A stretch of 25,317 bases of DNA from Bacteroidales bacterium (GCA_003520925.1 DOTV01000167.1:10093-35409), one strand, 5' to 3'; counted from the stretch's first letter, positions 1 through 8,016 are shown. Program-made: numbers and translations. Notes: generated from the letters alone by a model not told the origin.

Positions 1-188
1 CTTTTTCATAATTAATTCTATTTAAATTTTCTACTTTTTTTCTTTCGAATTTACTTAAAGTAAAAGTTTGAAAAATAAATTTTACATAACAGGCAGGATG
101 TAAGGGACAACAAGCATTGAATACTTGATGTACAAAATAAAATCAGTCTGAAATTGGATTAAATTGCACCCAGTTAGAACCCAGGTGT

Positions 189-1229
189 ATGAAAAGGAAT
201 TTAATAGGCAGGATCGGAATTTATTTTCTGTTATGGTTAATTCTGTCTTTTTTCCTGCTATATCTGTACTATGATTCCAAAGCACCTTTCTGGAATCAGT
301 TTTTAGTTACTCTGATTGTTACCGCAATGACATATCCGCTTGCATACTATGCTGCCAGAGTACTTGTCCCCAGATTTCTTTATCATAAAAGAATTCGCGA
401 TTACATTGTTTCAGTTTTGCTGGCCGCTTTTGTCAATACGATACTTACCTACTTCATTGCCGGAGGAATTTATGGTTTGCTTAGCAGCAAGCCGGTATTT
501 ACAAGTGGCTCATATTTACTTATTGTTTCATCGTTTTTGTTTATCATCAATTGCATTGTAGCGGGTATAAGCAGTGCTATACAGATAATTAATGATCATT
601 TTGGCATGGAGCATCAGTTATACGAAGCACAGAATGAGAAAATAAGAGCTGAGTTGTCTTACCTGAGGGCGCAGATAAATCCACATTTCCTTTTCAATGT
701 TCTTAATACAATTTACTTCCAGATAAATAAGGAAAATTCTGAAGCAAGAAATTCGGTAGAAATACTATCGGGTATGCTCAGATACCAGCTGTACGAATGC
801 AACACGGATATGATCGATATTTCCAGTGAACTTGCCTATATCAGGAACTATGTTGCAATACAACAGTTGAGAATGGAACCAGGTACTGACCTGAAGGTAA
901 TGATACCTGATGTCATCGATACCTTCAAAATTGCACCACTGATCATTTTACCCTTGATTGAAAATGCCTTTAAATATTTGTCGAATATTAAAGACTCATC
1001 ACAGAATAAATTGTATATCACATTCAATAATGGTGATGATTCCTGTTTTATTGTTCAGGTGATGAATACCTTTTCGGACTTTGCGGTTCAACCAAACAGT
1101 TCTAATGGTCTTGGTTTGAAAAACATGAAACGCAGACTGGAACTTTTATATCCCGGCGCACATTCCCTGGTAACTGAGCGGATTGGCAATATATTCAAAG
1201 TAACACTTAAGATTCAAAAACATGATTAA
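189..1229 (+). CDS. LytS/YehU-type membrane sensor histidine kinase (His_kinase, PF06580 type)
   Basis: A 346-residue inner-membrane sensor kinase that should autophosphorylate and pass phosphate to the LytTR regulator encoded immediately downstream. Four hydrophobic segments (about residues 7-28, 38-58, 73-95 and 112-136) form the membrane part, with no large periplasmic sensor domain. A short linker leads to the family hallmark INPHFLFNVLN, whose His166 is the expected phospho-acceptor. The ATPase half follows, with the N-box PLIENAFKY and a glycine-rich NGLGLKNMKRRLELLY motif. Length and order fit the LytS/YehU family of Bacteroidota. The start at 189 puts the first helix at the N-terminus. 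The gene overlaps the regulator by 8 bp, which indicates translational coupling. The signal sensed cannot be deduced. Confidence 0.93.
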   Translation: MKRNLIGRIGIYFLLWLILSFFLLYLYYDSKAPFWNQFLVTLIVTAMTYPLAYYAARVLVPRFLYHKRIRDYIVSVLLAAFVNTILTYFIAGGIYGLLSSKPVFTSGSYLLIVSSFLFIINCIVAGISSAIQIINDHFGMEHQLYEAQNEKIRAELSYLRAQINPHFLFNVLNTIYFQINKENSEARNSVEILSGMLRYQLYECNTDMIDISSELAYIRNYVAIQQLRMEPGTDLKVMIPDVIDTFKIAPLIILPLIENAFKYLSNIKDSSQNKLYITFNNGDDSCFIVQVMNTFSDFAVQPNSSNGLGLKNMKRRLELLYPGAHSLVTERIGNIFKVTLKIQKHD

Positions 1230-1926
1230 CTGTCTAGTGGTTGATGATGAGCCTATTGCACGCGAAGGCATAAAGGAATACATCAGTCAGATAGATTATC
1301 TGAATCTGGTTGCAGATTACAAAAGCGCTACAGAGGCTATTGGTACTTTGCAGAAAAACAAGATTGATCTGATCTTTCTTGATATTCAGATGCCCGGGCT
1401 GACAGGTATCGAATTTGTAAAGGCTCTCGCTGAACCTCCTTTGATAATTTTTACGACAGCATATCCTCAGTATGCAATAGAAGGTTATGAATTGGATGTA
1501 ATCGATTACCTTCTTAAGCCGATATCTTTTGCCCGATTCCTGAAATCAGCAGAAAAGGCACAGAGTTATCTTAAGTCAAAAACTAACAACCCTAATATCA
1601 CAAATGAATTCTTTTTTATTAAATGCAACGGGAAAATTGAAAAGATCCTTATATCTGATGTCATTTATATCGAAGCAATGGCTAACTATGTGATTGTCCA
1701 TACCCACCAAAAAAAATATATTACATACATTACATTCTCAAGCATCAACAAACACTTACCAGAACAGCATTTTATGCGTATTCACAAATCTTATATGGTC
1801 GCCGTGGCTGCAATTAAAACTATTGATGGGGACGAAATCATAACCAGTTTTGCAAGGCTCCCTTTGGGTAAAAGTTTCAGGGAACAGGTAATGAAAAAAA
1901 TAGGGCATAAGCTTATAAAGAGATAA
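1222..1926 (+). CDS. LytTR-family response regulator
   Basis: A 234-residue cytoplasmic response regulator and partner of the overlapping LytS-type kinase. The receiver domain (residues 1 to about 118) has the acidic pair VDDE near residue 8, phospho-acceptor Asp54 in IFLDIQMPG, the FTTA switch threonines near residues 78-79 and Lys99 in DYLLKP. Residues about 131-230 form a LytTR DNA-binding domain: FIKCNGKIEKI, then YIEAMANYVIVHT, and later HKSYMV and LPLGKSFRE, all typical of that fold. Such regulators bind short direct repeats, but no target could be assigned here; the pair may regulate genes elsewhere. Confidence 0.94.
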   Translation: MINCLVVDDEPIAREGIKEYISQIDYLNLVADYKSATEAIGTLQKNKIDLIFLDIQMPGLTGIEFVKALAEPPLIIFTTAYPQYAIEGYELDVIDYLLKPISFARFLKSAEKAQSYLKSKTNNPNITNEFFFIKCNGKIEKILISDVIYIEAMANYVIVHTHQKKYITYITFSSINKHLPEQHFMRIHKSYMVAVAAIKTIDGDEIITSFARLPLGKSFREQVMKKIGHKLIKR

Positions 1927-2228
1927 TGTGCATGAGCCGGGGGACCTTACCACTCTCCACCGGAGTTAATTGACCTCCTCCCGCCAGTTGTAAATAACTG
2001 TTATCATGTGGATTATATTTTTGAACTTAAGACCGGCTGAAAGTGGTCAAGGCTTCCGGCTTTTGCAAATGTTCTAAGACTTTCTTTTGAAATGGTAAGG
2101 GAAGAAAGGATCTTACTCAATGCATCAGGTTACATGAGACTAAGACCGAAAACAATAGAATTTCCTGGTTTGTAACCTTCACCAGGAACCCTGAAAGAAA
2201 ATAATACTCAGTGGGAGATTTATTTAAG
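1927..2228. other. Intergenic gap with degenerate repeat material
   Basis: This gap of about 300 bp separates the LytTR regulator from a minus-strand membrane protein gene that ends at 2229. It has no convincing gene. It holds the degenerate TGACC/CCGCCAG repeat listed separately (1950-2060). An open stretch of 44 codons without homology that I recognise runs from 2041 to 2175. Confidence 0.5.
1950..2060. repeat. Degenerate TGACC/CCGCCAG repeat, possible insertion-sequence remnant
   Basis: Positions 1969-1987 (ATTGACCTCCTCCCGCCAG) match 3847-3865 at 15 of 19 bases. Further on, CATGTGGATTATA (2005-2017) recurs exactly at 7188-7200, and both copies are followed within 50 bp by a GGTCA or TGACC motif and TTCCGGC. 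The combination suggests eroded copies of one element. From memory only, runs of TGGTCA/TTCCGG motifs accompany IS21-like elements in Bacteroidota. No transposase is present. Confidence 0.35.
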
Positions 2229-2612
2229 TTATCTGTCAGAATCCGTCTTAACCTGGTTTATCAGATAATAACCGAACCATAGCATAAACACCAGATGCAG
2301 GATGACAATACTCCAGCCCATGGTATTCATCAGGCCTTTTATTTGCGTAATAAGAAGAACAACAGTACTTAAAAGCAGGTAGATGAAACAGCAATATATT
2401 ACTCCTCTCTTAAATTCTGTACTTGATGATTTGCGTGCGAAATACAACAGAACAGGGATGCTTATCAGCAGTGTACCAAACAACCTGGCAAAGGTTGTTG
2501 ATGTTGCATCCAGGGTAACGCCCATTGGATCCATCATAAGACCAGGAACAAAGAGGAAGCCGACACCAAATATTGCTTCGACAATAAGGTAAACAAGAAA
2601 AAGCGTGTTCAT
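2229..2612 (-). CDS. Small four-helix membrane protein of unknown function
   Basis: A 127-residue protein that is mostly hydrophobic, with four predicted membrane helices. They lie at about residues 3-24 (LFLVYLIVEAIFGVGFLFVP), 40-60, 70-90 and 97-118, and the tail is short and polar. I recognise no catalytic motif. A longer reading frame begins at 2648, but the ATG at 2610-2612 is preferred: it has a GGAGG Shine-Dalgarno sequence just upstream on this strand and begins the first helix directly. The gene stands alone between the LytTR regulator and the DUF2279 gene. It resembles small uncharacterised membrane proteins often annotated as hypothetical in Bacteroidota. Confidence 0.75.
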   Translation of the reverse strand: MNTLFLVYLIVEAIFGVGFLFVPGLMMDPMGVTLDATSTTFARLFGTLLISIPVLLYFARKSSSTEFKRGVIYCCFIYLLLSTVVLLITQIKGLMNTMGWSIVILHLVFMLWFGYYLINQVKTDSDR

Positions 2613-2736
2613 ATCAAAACCTCCATTTTTAATTTTTTTTAATATCAAATTTCAGAAATATTTCAATGCGGGTCAATCAAATACAAGAAAGAGTGCAACA
2701 CCACCATTCTAAAATAAATTTATAACATTTAAAATA

Positions 2737-3681
2737 TTAGTAATAAAGAGGATAAAATCTGAATTGGCCTTTCGTATTTATTTCAACAGCTGGGAAAGGG
2801 ACCTTAATCATAAACAAACTGTTAAATAATCGTTTGAGATTCTTGTTCCGGGCAGGTATTTTACAGAAGTCAATATCCAAAGAAAATAAAAATTGCCGAT
2901 ACCGTTCTGTTGCAGGAATTGTCACCCCTTTATATTGAGTTTTGTTTTCAAATTCCCCAAACATCCCTCCTGCACTGTAACCAACAGCAAAATTGACCCA
3001 GTCAGGAATTATTTTATTTTTTATAACCTGGTTAATGCCAGCACTCAACCAGTAAGTATGTCCGTTGTAGTCGTAAAATAATTGATTAAAGCCGTTTCCT
3101 AAATAACCATTTGCCTGACCTGCGTAAGGGGAAGGACGAAAAGTAAACTTGTACTTTATGATTTGTTCCTTAAATGCCAGTTCCTGCCCGATGACCAGTA
3201 ATGAACCTAAAGCATTAGCTCCTGCATCACTCCAGGAAAATCCCCAACCTTCATACATTCCATCCCATATTTCAATAGGTAGTTGCATAATAAAACCCAG
3301 GCTTCCGCCATAAATAACTGCCTTTTTTCTTGAAACGCCGGCCCAAAGAAAAGAATGAAATCCGATATAACTTTCCAAATAAGAACCATAAATATGACCA
3401 AACTTGTCAATTTGATTGTATCCGCCAAGATCATTATAAAATTCAAATGGCACTCTTTCGTGATCTTTGTACCAAACATACTGTAAATAAGCCATAGATC
3501 CAATGTAAAGGGCTGAAGCCCCCGAGATTACACCTGCCAGCCTGGCTTTCTTTAAAGATAAGGTATCCTGCACAATAGTATTATCTCCCTCATCAGAAAA
3601 ACCTTTTATGCAAGAATATGAAGGATTGTTTATTCCCAATATAAATAGTAATCCAATAATAAGCTGTATACTTCTTTCCAT
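2737..3681 (-). CDS. DUF2279 (YfiM-like) exported/outer-envelope protein
   Basis: A 314-residue protein with an N-terminal hydrophobic signal (residues about 6-23, ending NNPSYSC, so possibly a lipoprotein). It matches the DUF2279 pattern: a short hydrophobic stretch near the N-terminus, YNDLGGYNQIDKFGH, then a helix with SYLESYIGFHSF and IEIWDGMYEGWGFSWSD. The histidine in DKFGH and the acidic EIWDG and WSD motifs are the conserved core of this family. The C-terminal half (about residues 180-314) is rich in aromatics and ends in beta-type RFYPLYY, suggesting outer-membrane association. Function is unknown for the family. The gene is monocistronic, with gaps on both sides. Confidence 0.8.
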   Translation of the reverse strand: MERSIQLIIGLLFILGINNPSYSCIKGFSDEGDNTIVQDTLSLKKARLAGVISGASALYIGSMAYLQYVWYKDHERVPFEFYNDLGGYNQIDKFGHIYGSYLESYIGFHSFLWAGVSRKKAVIYGGSLGFIMQLPIEIWDGMYEGWGFSWSDAGANALGSLLVIGQELAFKEQIIKYKFTFRPSPYAGQANGYLGNGFNQLFYDYNGHTYWLSAGINQVIKNKIIPDWVNFAVGYSAGGMFGEFENKTQYKGVTIPATERYRQFLFSLDIDFCKIPARNKNLKRLFNSLFMIKVPFPAVEINTKGQFRFYPLYY

Positions 3682-4105
3682 CGGAGCTTTTTATAGTGGC
3701 AAACAACTAAATATAGTTATATGTATAGTCCTATAACAGTCTGCCTCTTAAAGGTAGGCATAAACCCGTTTACGCATTTTCAAATTTATGACAAATATTT
3801 TCAGCCCTACTTCTGAATCGGTAAAAGAAGTTCATAATCTGGCAGTATTGACCACAGTCCGCCAGAGGGATTGACAATTTTATATTTATCTATAATTCAT
3901 AGATTTAACTCCGGTCGTGGATGGTCAAAATGTACCTGAGAGAGATGATTGAGTCACCGATTTTTGCAATGTGCATACAATAGATTAATTCTTACAGGAA
4001 CAGTAAAATAGTTTGTTAAAACCTTTTATTTATTTTCAGAAATTTTTTAAATTTCAATATGGATTCTTCAAACTATTACCAACGTACAATTAATCAGAAA
4101 GATCT
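3682..4105. other. Divergent intergenic region between DUF2279 and cytochrome c genes
   Basis: This 424-bp stretch holds no recognisable gene. It contains several small palindromes: TATAG/CTATA at about 3724-3735 and TGCCT/AGGCA at 3742-3760. It also holds the degenerate ATTGACC...TGGTCA repeat at 3847-3931. It must carry promoters for the two divergent genes, but no clear -33/-7 pair could be placed with confidence. Confidence 0.5.
3847..3931. repeat. Degenerate ATTGACC/TGGTCA repeat, possible insertion-sequence remnant
   Basis: ATTGACCACAGTCCGCCAG at 3847-3865 matches 1969-1987 at 15 of 19 positions. It is followed by a second TTGACA-like unit and then by CTCCGG and TGGTCAAAAT (3922-3931) in the opposite orientation. 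The inverted arrangement resembles the pair at 7211-7303. No coding capacity is attached. Confidence 0.35.
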
Positions 4106-4696
4106 ATGAAAAAAGCTTTATGGTTTTCAGTAATGTCACTGGGTGCTTTTATCCTGTTGCTGACAGGGTGCAGGAACAGTTCAAAAACAGCGATAGCTGA
4201 AAATACTGAACTCTCAGTTACGCAGCTTATTGAGAAGGGTAATTACTTTGTTACAATTATGGGCTGCAATGATTGTCACTCCCCAAAGGAATTGGGACCT
4301 CAGGGCCCGGAAGTCGTACCAGATTTGATGTTGTCAGGTTATCCTGCCTTACGTCCTTTTAAGAAAGTGGATCCTGAACTTATCAAGAAAGGATGGATTC
4401 TGTTCGATGCAGACCTTACTGCTGCAGCCGGGCCATGGGGTGTCTCTTTTGCTGCAAACCTCACATCCGATCAGACAGGTATTGGAAACTGGACGGAAGA
4501 AAATTTCCGGCGCGCTTTGAAAGAGGGCAGGTATAAGGGGCTGGAAGCTTCTCGGATGCTTTTGCCACCTATGCCGTGGACAAATTTTACAGGCATCAGC
4601 AATGATGATATAAAAGCCATTTTTCAGTATCTTAAAAGCACGAAGCCTGTCAGCAACGTCGTTCCCTTATCCATAAGCCCTGTTCAGAATCAATAA
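4106..4696 (+). CDS. Mono-haem cytochrome c lipoprotein
   Basis: A 196-residue exported electron carrier. The N-terminus is a lipoprotein signal: a hydrophobic core and LLLTGC with Cys22 as the lipidation site. A single haem c motif CNDCH (Cys54, Cys57, His58) follows in MGCNDCHSP. Met156 in LLPPMPW is the likely distal ligand. NLTSDQTGIGNWTEENF and the closing helix DDIKAIFQYLKS are typical of small class I-like cytochromes with FANLT/GIG signatures found in Bacteroidota. The gene stands alone, with no oxidase or dehydrogenase partner nearby, so its redox partner is unknown. Identification as a c-type cytochrome is firm; the pathway is not. Confidence 0.9.
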   Translation: MKKALWFSVMSLGAFILLLTGCRNSSKTAIAENTELSVTQLIEKGNYFVTIMGCNDCHSPKELGPQGPEVVPDLMLSGYPALRPFKKVDPELIKKGWILFDADLTAAAGPWGVSFAANLTSDQTGIGNWTEENFRRALKEGRYKGLEASRMLLPPMPWTNFTGISNDDIKAIFQYLKSTKPVSNVVPLSISPVQNQ

Positions 4697-4744
4697 AAAC
4701 TGACGGATTACAGAATATCTGAATTAGCCTGAAGTATTTACAAC

Positions 4745-4761
4745 ATTCCGCTTGCCGGAAT
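4745..4761 (+). terminator. Hairpin downstream of the cytochrome gene, possible terminator
   Basis: ATTCCG (4745-4750) and CGGAAT (4756-4761) form a perfect six-base stem with loop CTTGC, 48 bp after the cytochrome stop codon. Only three T residues follow, so this is a weak intrinsic terminator at best. The TTGCCGGAAT half also resembles the ATTCCGGCAA motif at 7211, so it could instead be repeat debris. Confidence 0.3.
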
Positions 4762-4859
4762 TTAACCACTGGTATTTAATTACTTATCTCTCAGGAGAAA
4801 AGTAAATGTAAGAAATCATAAGCTTATAGCGCCTGGAATTGTTTAATATTGAATTGTTG

Positions 4860-5786
4860 TCAGAATTTAGGGAGGTAGTTATCCATATTCATGGCCCTGA
4901 CATCTTTGATAAATTCTGAATACATATAATCGCTCATATTCTTAACGGGCGATCTGAATTCACCGCAATCGAGACCAACATATTTCATAAAGGCTTTGCC
5001 CGTAGCAATACCACCGTATTTTTCAAGAAGACTTACAATTTTAACGGATAACAGCTGAAGACGTTGTGCTTCATCCGGATTGCCATTGTCAAATGCTTTT
5101 ATCAGATCGAGGTAAAGGGGAGCTGCATAATTGTATGTGCTTCCAACTGCACCACGACATCCGAGCGAAAGTGCTGAAAAAAGTGACGCATCACTGCCCC
5201 ACAGAAGATCAAATGACCTGTTATTGTAATTCAGGCAGTGCTGAAAATCCGTAAAATCTTCATGTGTATATTTAATTCCTGCAAAATTTCTCAGGTTTGC
5301 TGATATGTTCTCCAGGAAACTTATCATAGGCATACTGACATTTGTAAGAGCCGGTATATGATAAAAATAGACAGGTATTTCAGGAACGGATTCACCTATT
5401 CTTATGCAAAAATCGGCAAGCTGGCCGGCATCGGCCGGTTTAAAATAATAGGGAGCCACTATTGCTATTGCCGAAACACCTGTTTCATACGAAAAAACAG
5501 CATTTTCTATGCACTCCCGGTATGATGTTCCCCCGACAAGATTTATAATTCTGACCTTGCCTCCCGATTTATAACATTCGGCCCATTTTTCAGCCTGAAG
5601 GCGTTTTTCGATTTGTGTAAGTGAGGCTCCTTCTCCTGTCGTTCCATTTATAAATGCACCCCTTACGCCTCTTTTTTCCAGAAATTCATAGTACGGCCTT
5701 ATCAGATCATAATTGATATTACCTGCTTTATCCATGGGAGTAAATGGTGCCGCAACCAATCCTTCATATTTCTGTATCTTAAACAT
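4860..5786 (-). CDS. DHDPS/N-acetylneuraminate lyase family aldolase (class I, Schiff base)
   Basis: A 308-residue cytoplasmic TIM-barrel aldolase of the dihydrodipicolinate synthase superfamily. The carboxylate-binding GTTGEG loop is at residues 48-53. The catalytic tyrosine is Tyr142 in YFYHIPA, and Schiff-base Lys172 lies in FAGIKYTHED. The barrel closes with LLWGSDA and GCRGAVGSTYNYAAPLY. The YHIPA and GSTYN motifs favour the N-acetylneuraminate lyase branch, cleaving sialic acid to N-acetylmannosamine and pyruvate. However, no sialidase, epimerase or transporter gene is adjacent, so another 2-keto-acid substrate is possible. Length is normal for the family. The gene is monocistronic. Confidence 0.9.
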   Translation of the reverse strand: MFKIQKYEGLVAAPFTPMDKAGNINYDLIRPYYEFLEKRGVRGAFINGTTGEGASLTQIEKRLQAEKWAECYKSGGKVRIINLVGGTSYRECIENAVFSYETGVSAIAIVAPYYFKPADAGQLADFCIRIGESVPEIPVYFYHIPALTNVSMPMISFLENISANLRNFAGIKYTHEDFTDFQHCLNYNNRSFDLLWGSDASLFSALSLGCRGAVGSTYNYAAPLYLDLIKAFDNGNPDEAQRLQLLSVKIVSLLEKYGGIATGKAFMKYVGLDCGEFRSPVKNMSDYMYSEFIKDVRAMNMDNYLPKF

Positions 5787-5860
5787 CGTCCTGTTTTACT
5801 TTCCTAAAAGTATTTAATTTCCTGCTTCTTATCATCAACGAACTATTGTTAAATTATTAA

Positions 5861-5986
5861 CAGCTGGGATTCACAGGGAGGGAGGAAGACTTCCTGTTCC
5901 CTGCACTTGAAAAAGCCGGAATAAGAAATGAAGGCGGACCTATCGGGGTAATGTTATCAGAACACGCTCAGTGTCTCTCTGTGTAA
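5861..5986 (+). pseudogene. Remnant of a hemerythrin HHE-domain protein
   Basis: In one plus-strand frame, codons 5882-5965 read EEDFLFPALEKAGI and then, after three more residues, EGGPIGVMLSEH. This closely resembles the core of hemerythrin-like HHE cation-binding proteins, in which the Glu and His are di-iron ligands. The frame opens only at 5861, after a stop at 5858-5860, with no start codon or upstream helices. It ends at a stop 5984-5986, right after the homology breaks at SEH. The first half and C-terminal helix of the domain are therefore missing. The break coincides with the start of the CACAGAG element, suggesting a rearrangement point. Confidence 0.7.
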
Positions 5987-6044
5987 TATATGTTTATCAA
6001 AACTTACACAGAGCCCACAAAGTATCCACAGAGGCCCACAGAGG
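5967..6044. repeat. CACAGAG-rich inverted/tandem repeat element
   Basis: CTCTGTGTAA (5977-5986) is the exact inverse of TTACACAGAG (6004-6013), with a 17-bp spacer. The right side carries further copies of CACAGAG at 6027-6033 and 6037-6043, each within CCACAGAGG. Similar CACAGAG-containing intergenic repeats are, from memory, widespread in Bacteroidota and other phyla. The element abuts the truncated hemerythrin fragment. Irregular spacing and the short unit exclude a CRISPR array. Confidence 0.6.
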
Positions 6045-6176
6045 ACTTTTGTGACAACCTCATTGCACTCTGATTATGTTCCATGAATCACCTGAGATTA
6101 TGACATTCAGGGCGTAAGCGAGTAATCTATCACTATAGTATAATTTATGATAATGATTACCGATGCTTATAAAAGT

Positions 6177-7115
6177 TTAATCCTGTTTTGGTTGGAATTT
6201 TATATTGAATCGTGCCAGATATTCTGCCAATGGTTCTAATCCAAGTTCTTTCCTCCATTCATCAACTTTTGTTTCATTTTCGAGCGGATAGAGTTCTTCT
6301 GATCTGGTTTGTTCATTAAATCTTGTATGTGTCCCGTACTTCTGAGGCTTGTTTTCATTAAAAAGGCACCTGTCATAAATATTGGCATATCTCTGCCATG
6401 GAAGTTCTTTTTCTTCACATTTTTGCCTGATCATTGGTAAATATTTCTTCTGACTGCCATCGTTTGTATGCATTGCTACTAGATAAGCAGCCATAGCAGC
6501 TTCACTTCCAACATCTCCGATTTTGGGCCATCCTTTTGCCGCAACGAGCTGCTCCAGCTCTTTCTGGCTTTTCTCCTGAATCATGAATTTTAATCTCCAT
6601 AAGGCTGATGCGACTGAGGATCTCATGCCAAATTTTCTGAAAGCAATACCAATTTCATTGAAATATGCCTGGTCATTTGCTCCAAGTCTCCAAAGTGCCC
6701 TGGCATATTCAATATCTTTATAAGGACTATTGTATTTTGTGTTTAACATAGAAATAAGTCTTTTCTCGAAAACAGCCCATTCTTTGTCTTCCCTGGCCGG
6801 GATCAGATCAGGATCTGTCAGTGCAGCAACTGATGTATCAAGTTCAACGGCAATGTTCAGATACTTAAAGCAACTATCAAACTTCTTTATTACCGAATTG
6901 TCGACTGAAAGAGCACAGGCATAGTTATAAACAATCCTCTTATCTCCGGGGTTAAGGAAATATAACCTTTTATATTCTGCAATAGCTTCAGGTATATTAC
7001 CCTCATTCATTAAACTGTCTGCTTTGTTTCCCTGGCCTGGAGCAACAGGTTGAGCAACCGCAAGTTTGCAAAAAGAGGATAGACAGACTATCAGAAAGAA
7101 GATCAAAGATTTCAT
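6177..7115 (-). CDS. Exported TPR and DUF6624 domain protein
   Basis: A 312-residue secreted protein. Residues 1-21 form a signal peptide ending LAVAQ. Residues about 30-75 form a TPR-like helical pair (ADSLMNEGNIPEAIAEYKRL, then YNYACALSVD). The C-terminal region from about residue 130 matches the DUF6624 pattern: GWPKIGDVGSEAAMAAYLV, a MHTND segment, then a YDRCLFNENKPQKYGTH block and the ending GLEPLAEYLARF. The family has no established function; its members are often periplasmic in Bacteroidota. The gene is monocistronic, flanked by repeat-bearing gaps on both sides. Confidence 0.82.
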   Translation of the reverse strand: MKSLIFFLIVCLSSFCKLAVAQPVAPGQGNKADSLMNEGNIPEAIAEYKRLYFLNPGDKRIVYNYACALSVDNSVIKKFDSCFKYLNIAVELDTSVAALTDPDLIPAREDKEWAVFEKRLISMLNTKYNSPYKDIEYARALWRLGANDQAYFNEIGIAFRKFGMRSSVASALWRLKFMIQEKSQKELEQLVAAKGWPKIGDVGSEAAMAAYLVAMHTNDGSQKKYLPMIRQKCEEKELPWQRYANIYDRCLFNENKPQKYGTHTRFNEQTRSEELYPLENETKVDEWRKELGLEPLAEYLARFNIKFQPKQD

Positions 7116-7187
7116 ATTAACTGAATTTTAGTATTGTTAAAGTTAACCTTCCTAATATTCAGAATAAACAATTAATTCACAATTTTA

Positions 7188-7303
7188 CATGTGGATTATA
7201 CAGATGGTGCATTCCGGCAAACTGACCACCCTGGACAGATTCGACTTATCTGCTGTTGATTGGAAAACCACGGTTTCAGGCGGTCAGTTTCCCCCGTGGG
7301 AAT
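7188..7303. repeat. Imperfect inverted repeat with TGACCACC/GGCGGTCA arms, possible insertion-sequence remnant
   Basis: ATTCCGGCAAACTGACCACC (7211-7230) is matched in inverted orientation by 7279-7303, which starts GGCGGTCAGTTT and ends GTGGGAAT. The arms share AAACTGACC and ATTCC blocks but differ by a small insertion. About 48 bp lie between the arms. CATGTGGATTATA (7188-7200) precedes the left arm and is also found at 2005-2017. No transposase is present. The layout fits an eroded solo end pair or a very small non-autonomous element. Confidence 0.45.
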
Positions 7304-7344
7304 TTGATCATGAAAGCGTCCTTTACTTTTAAGTGAGAAGACGA

Positions 7345-8016
7345 TTAAACAGCTTCCTTTATAATCAGTTTCTGATCAACATTTAAATCAGACAGAATCT
7401 TTTCAACTGCCTCCATCATTGGTGGCGGCCCGCACAGGTAAATATTCCTTTGAAAGTCGGTTATATGTTCTTTAAGAAAATTCTCTGTTATAAATCCGTG
7501 TGCATATCCCTCCGCAACTTCATCCGACAGGATATTAACGAAGTTTTTCCCGAGTAAAAAATGGAATTCGTATTTAAGAATAATATCATCTCTTGTCTTG
7601 TTTGCATAAATAAGCTTGTTTTCACTGACTGCATTTTTCGAACTCAGGTACCTGAAGATTGACACAAACGGGGTAATACCCGCACCTCCTGCTATAAAAT
7701 AACCTTCTCCCCTGTATTCAATAGCACCGAAGACATCTCCCAGAATCAATTCATCATTCTTCCGCAATTGAAGAAGTTCATTTGTGACCCCCTTGTGAGA
7801 AGGATATGTCTTGATTGTAAACTGAAGATAATCGTCATCAGGTAAGCTAGTAAATGTGAATGGCCTTATTTCATTTTCCCATCCTGCTTTGTTTATTGAG
7901 ATATCTACGGCTTGCCCGGGAGTAAAATCCAATCCGTGGGGCTTCTCGGTAAATATCTGAAGCGCATCACGTGTTATATGCCCGATTGTTAGAATTTTTA
8001 CAATATTGGTCGCCAT
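7345..8016 (-). CDS. Ferredoxin reductase-like FAD/NAD(P)-binding oxidoreductase
   Basis: A 223-residue cytoplasmic flavoprotein of the ferredoxin-NADP+ reductase superfamily. The FAD-binding barrel (residues 1-100) carries RPFTFTS at 51-57, the flavin-contacting RxxS/T-type motif, and GVTNELL at 76-82. The nucleotide-binding half has AGGAGITPF at 109-117 and YLCGPPPMM at about 193-201. There is no 2Fe-2S or haem domain, so it needs a separate electron acceptor, which is not encoded nearby. The start at 8016 is supported by the immediate first beta strand. It is divergent from the M28 peptidase gene, with a 126-bp shared promoter region. Confidence 0.9.
   Translation of the reverse strand: MATNIVKILTIGHITRDALQIFTEKPHGLDFTPGQAVDISINKAGWENEIRPFTFTSLPDDDYLQFTIKTYPSHKGVTNELLQLRKNDELILGDVFGAIEYRGEGYFIAGGAGITPFVSIFRYLSSKNAVSENKLIYANKTRDDIILKYEFHFLLGKNFVNILSDEVAEGYAHGFITENFLKEHITDFQRNIYLCGPPPMMEAVEKILSDLNVDQKLIIKEAV

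Larger units (their letters stand above)
5787..6176. other. Intergenic region with hemerythrin remnant and CACAGAG repeat
   Basis: This 390-bp gap between two minus-strand genes contains a gene fragment (5861-5986) and a repeat element (5967-6044), each listed separately. The remainder (6045-6176) is A+T-rich and shows nothing that I can assign. Confidence 0.6.

Noticed and set aside
2041..2175. A 44-codon open stretch in the gap after the LytTR regulator
   Set aside because: It has no start at its beginning and no recognisable similarity; this length is expected by chance.
2613..2648. Upstream start for the small four-helix membrane protein
   Set aside because: The GGAGG ribosome-binding site lies inside this extension and is correctly spaced for the ATG at 2612.
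5967..6044. CRISPR-like reading of the repeated CACAGAG units
   Set aside because: Units are only 7-10 bp, irregularly spaced and partly inverted, with no spacers of constant length and no cas genes.
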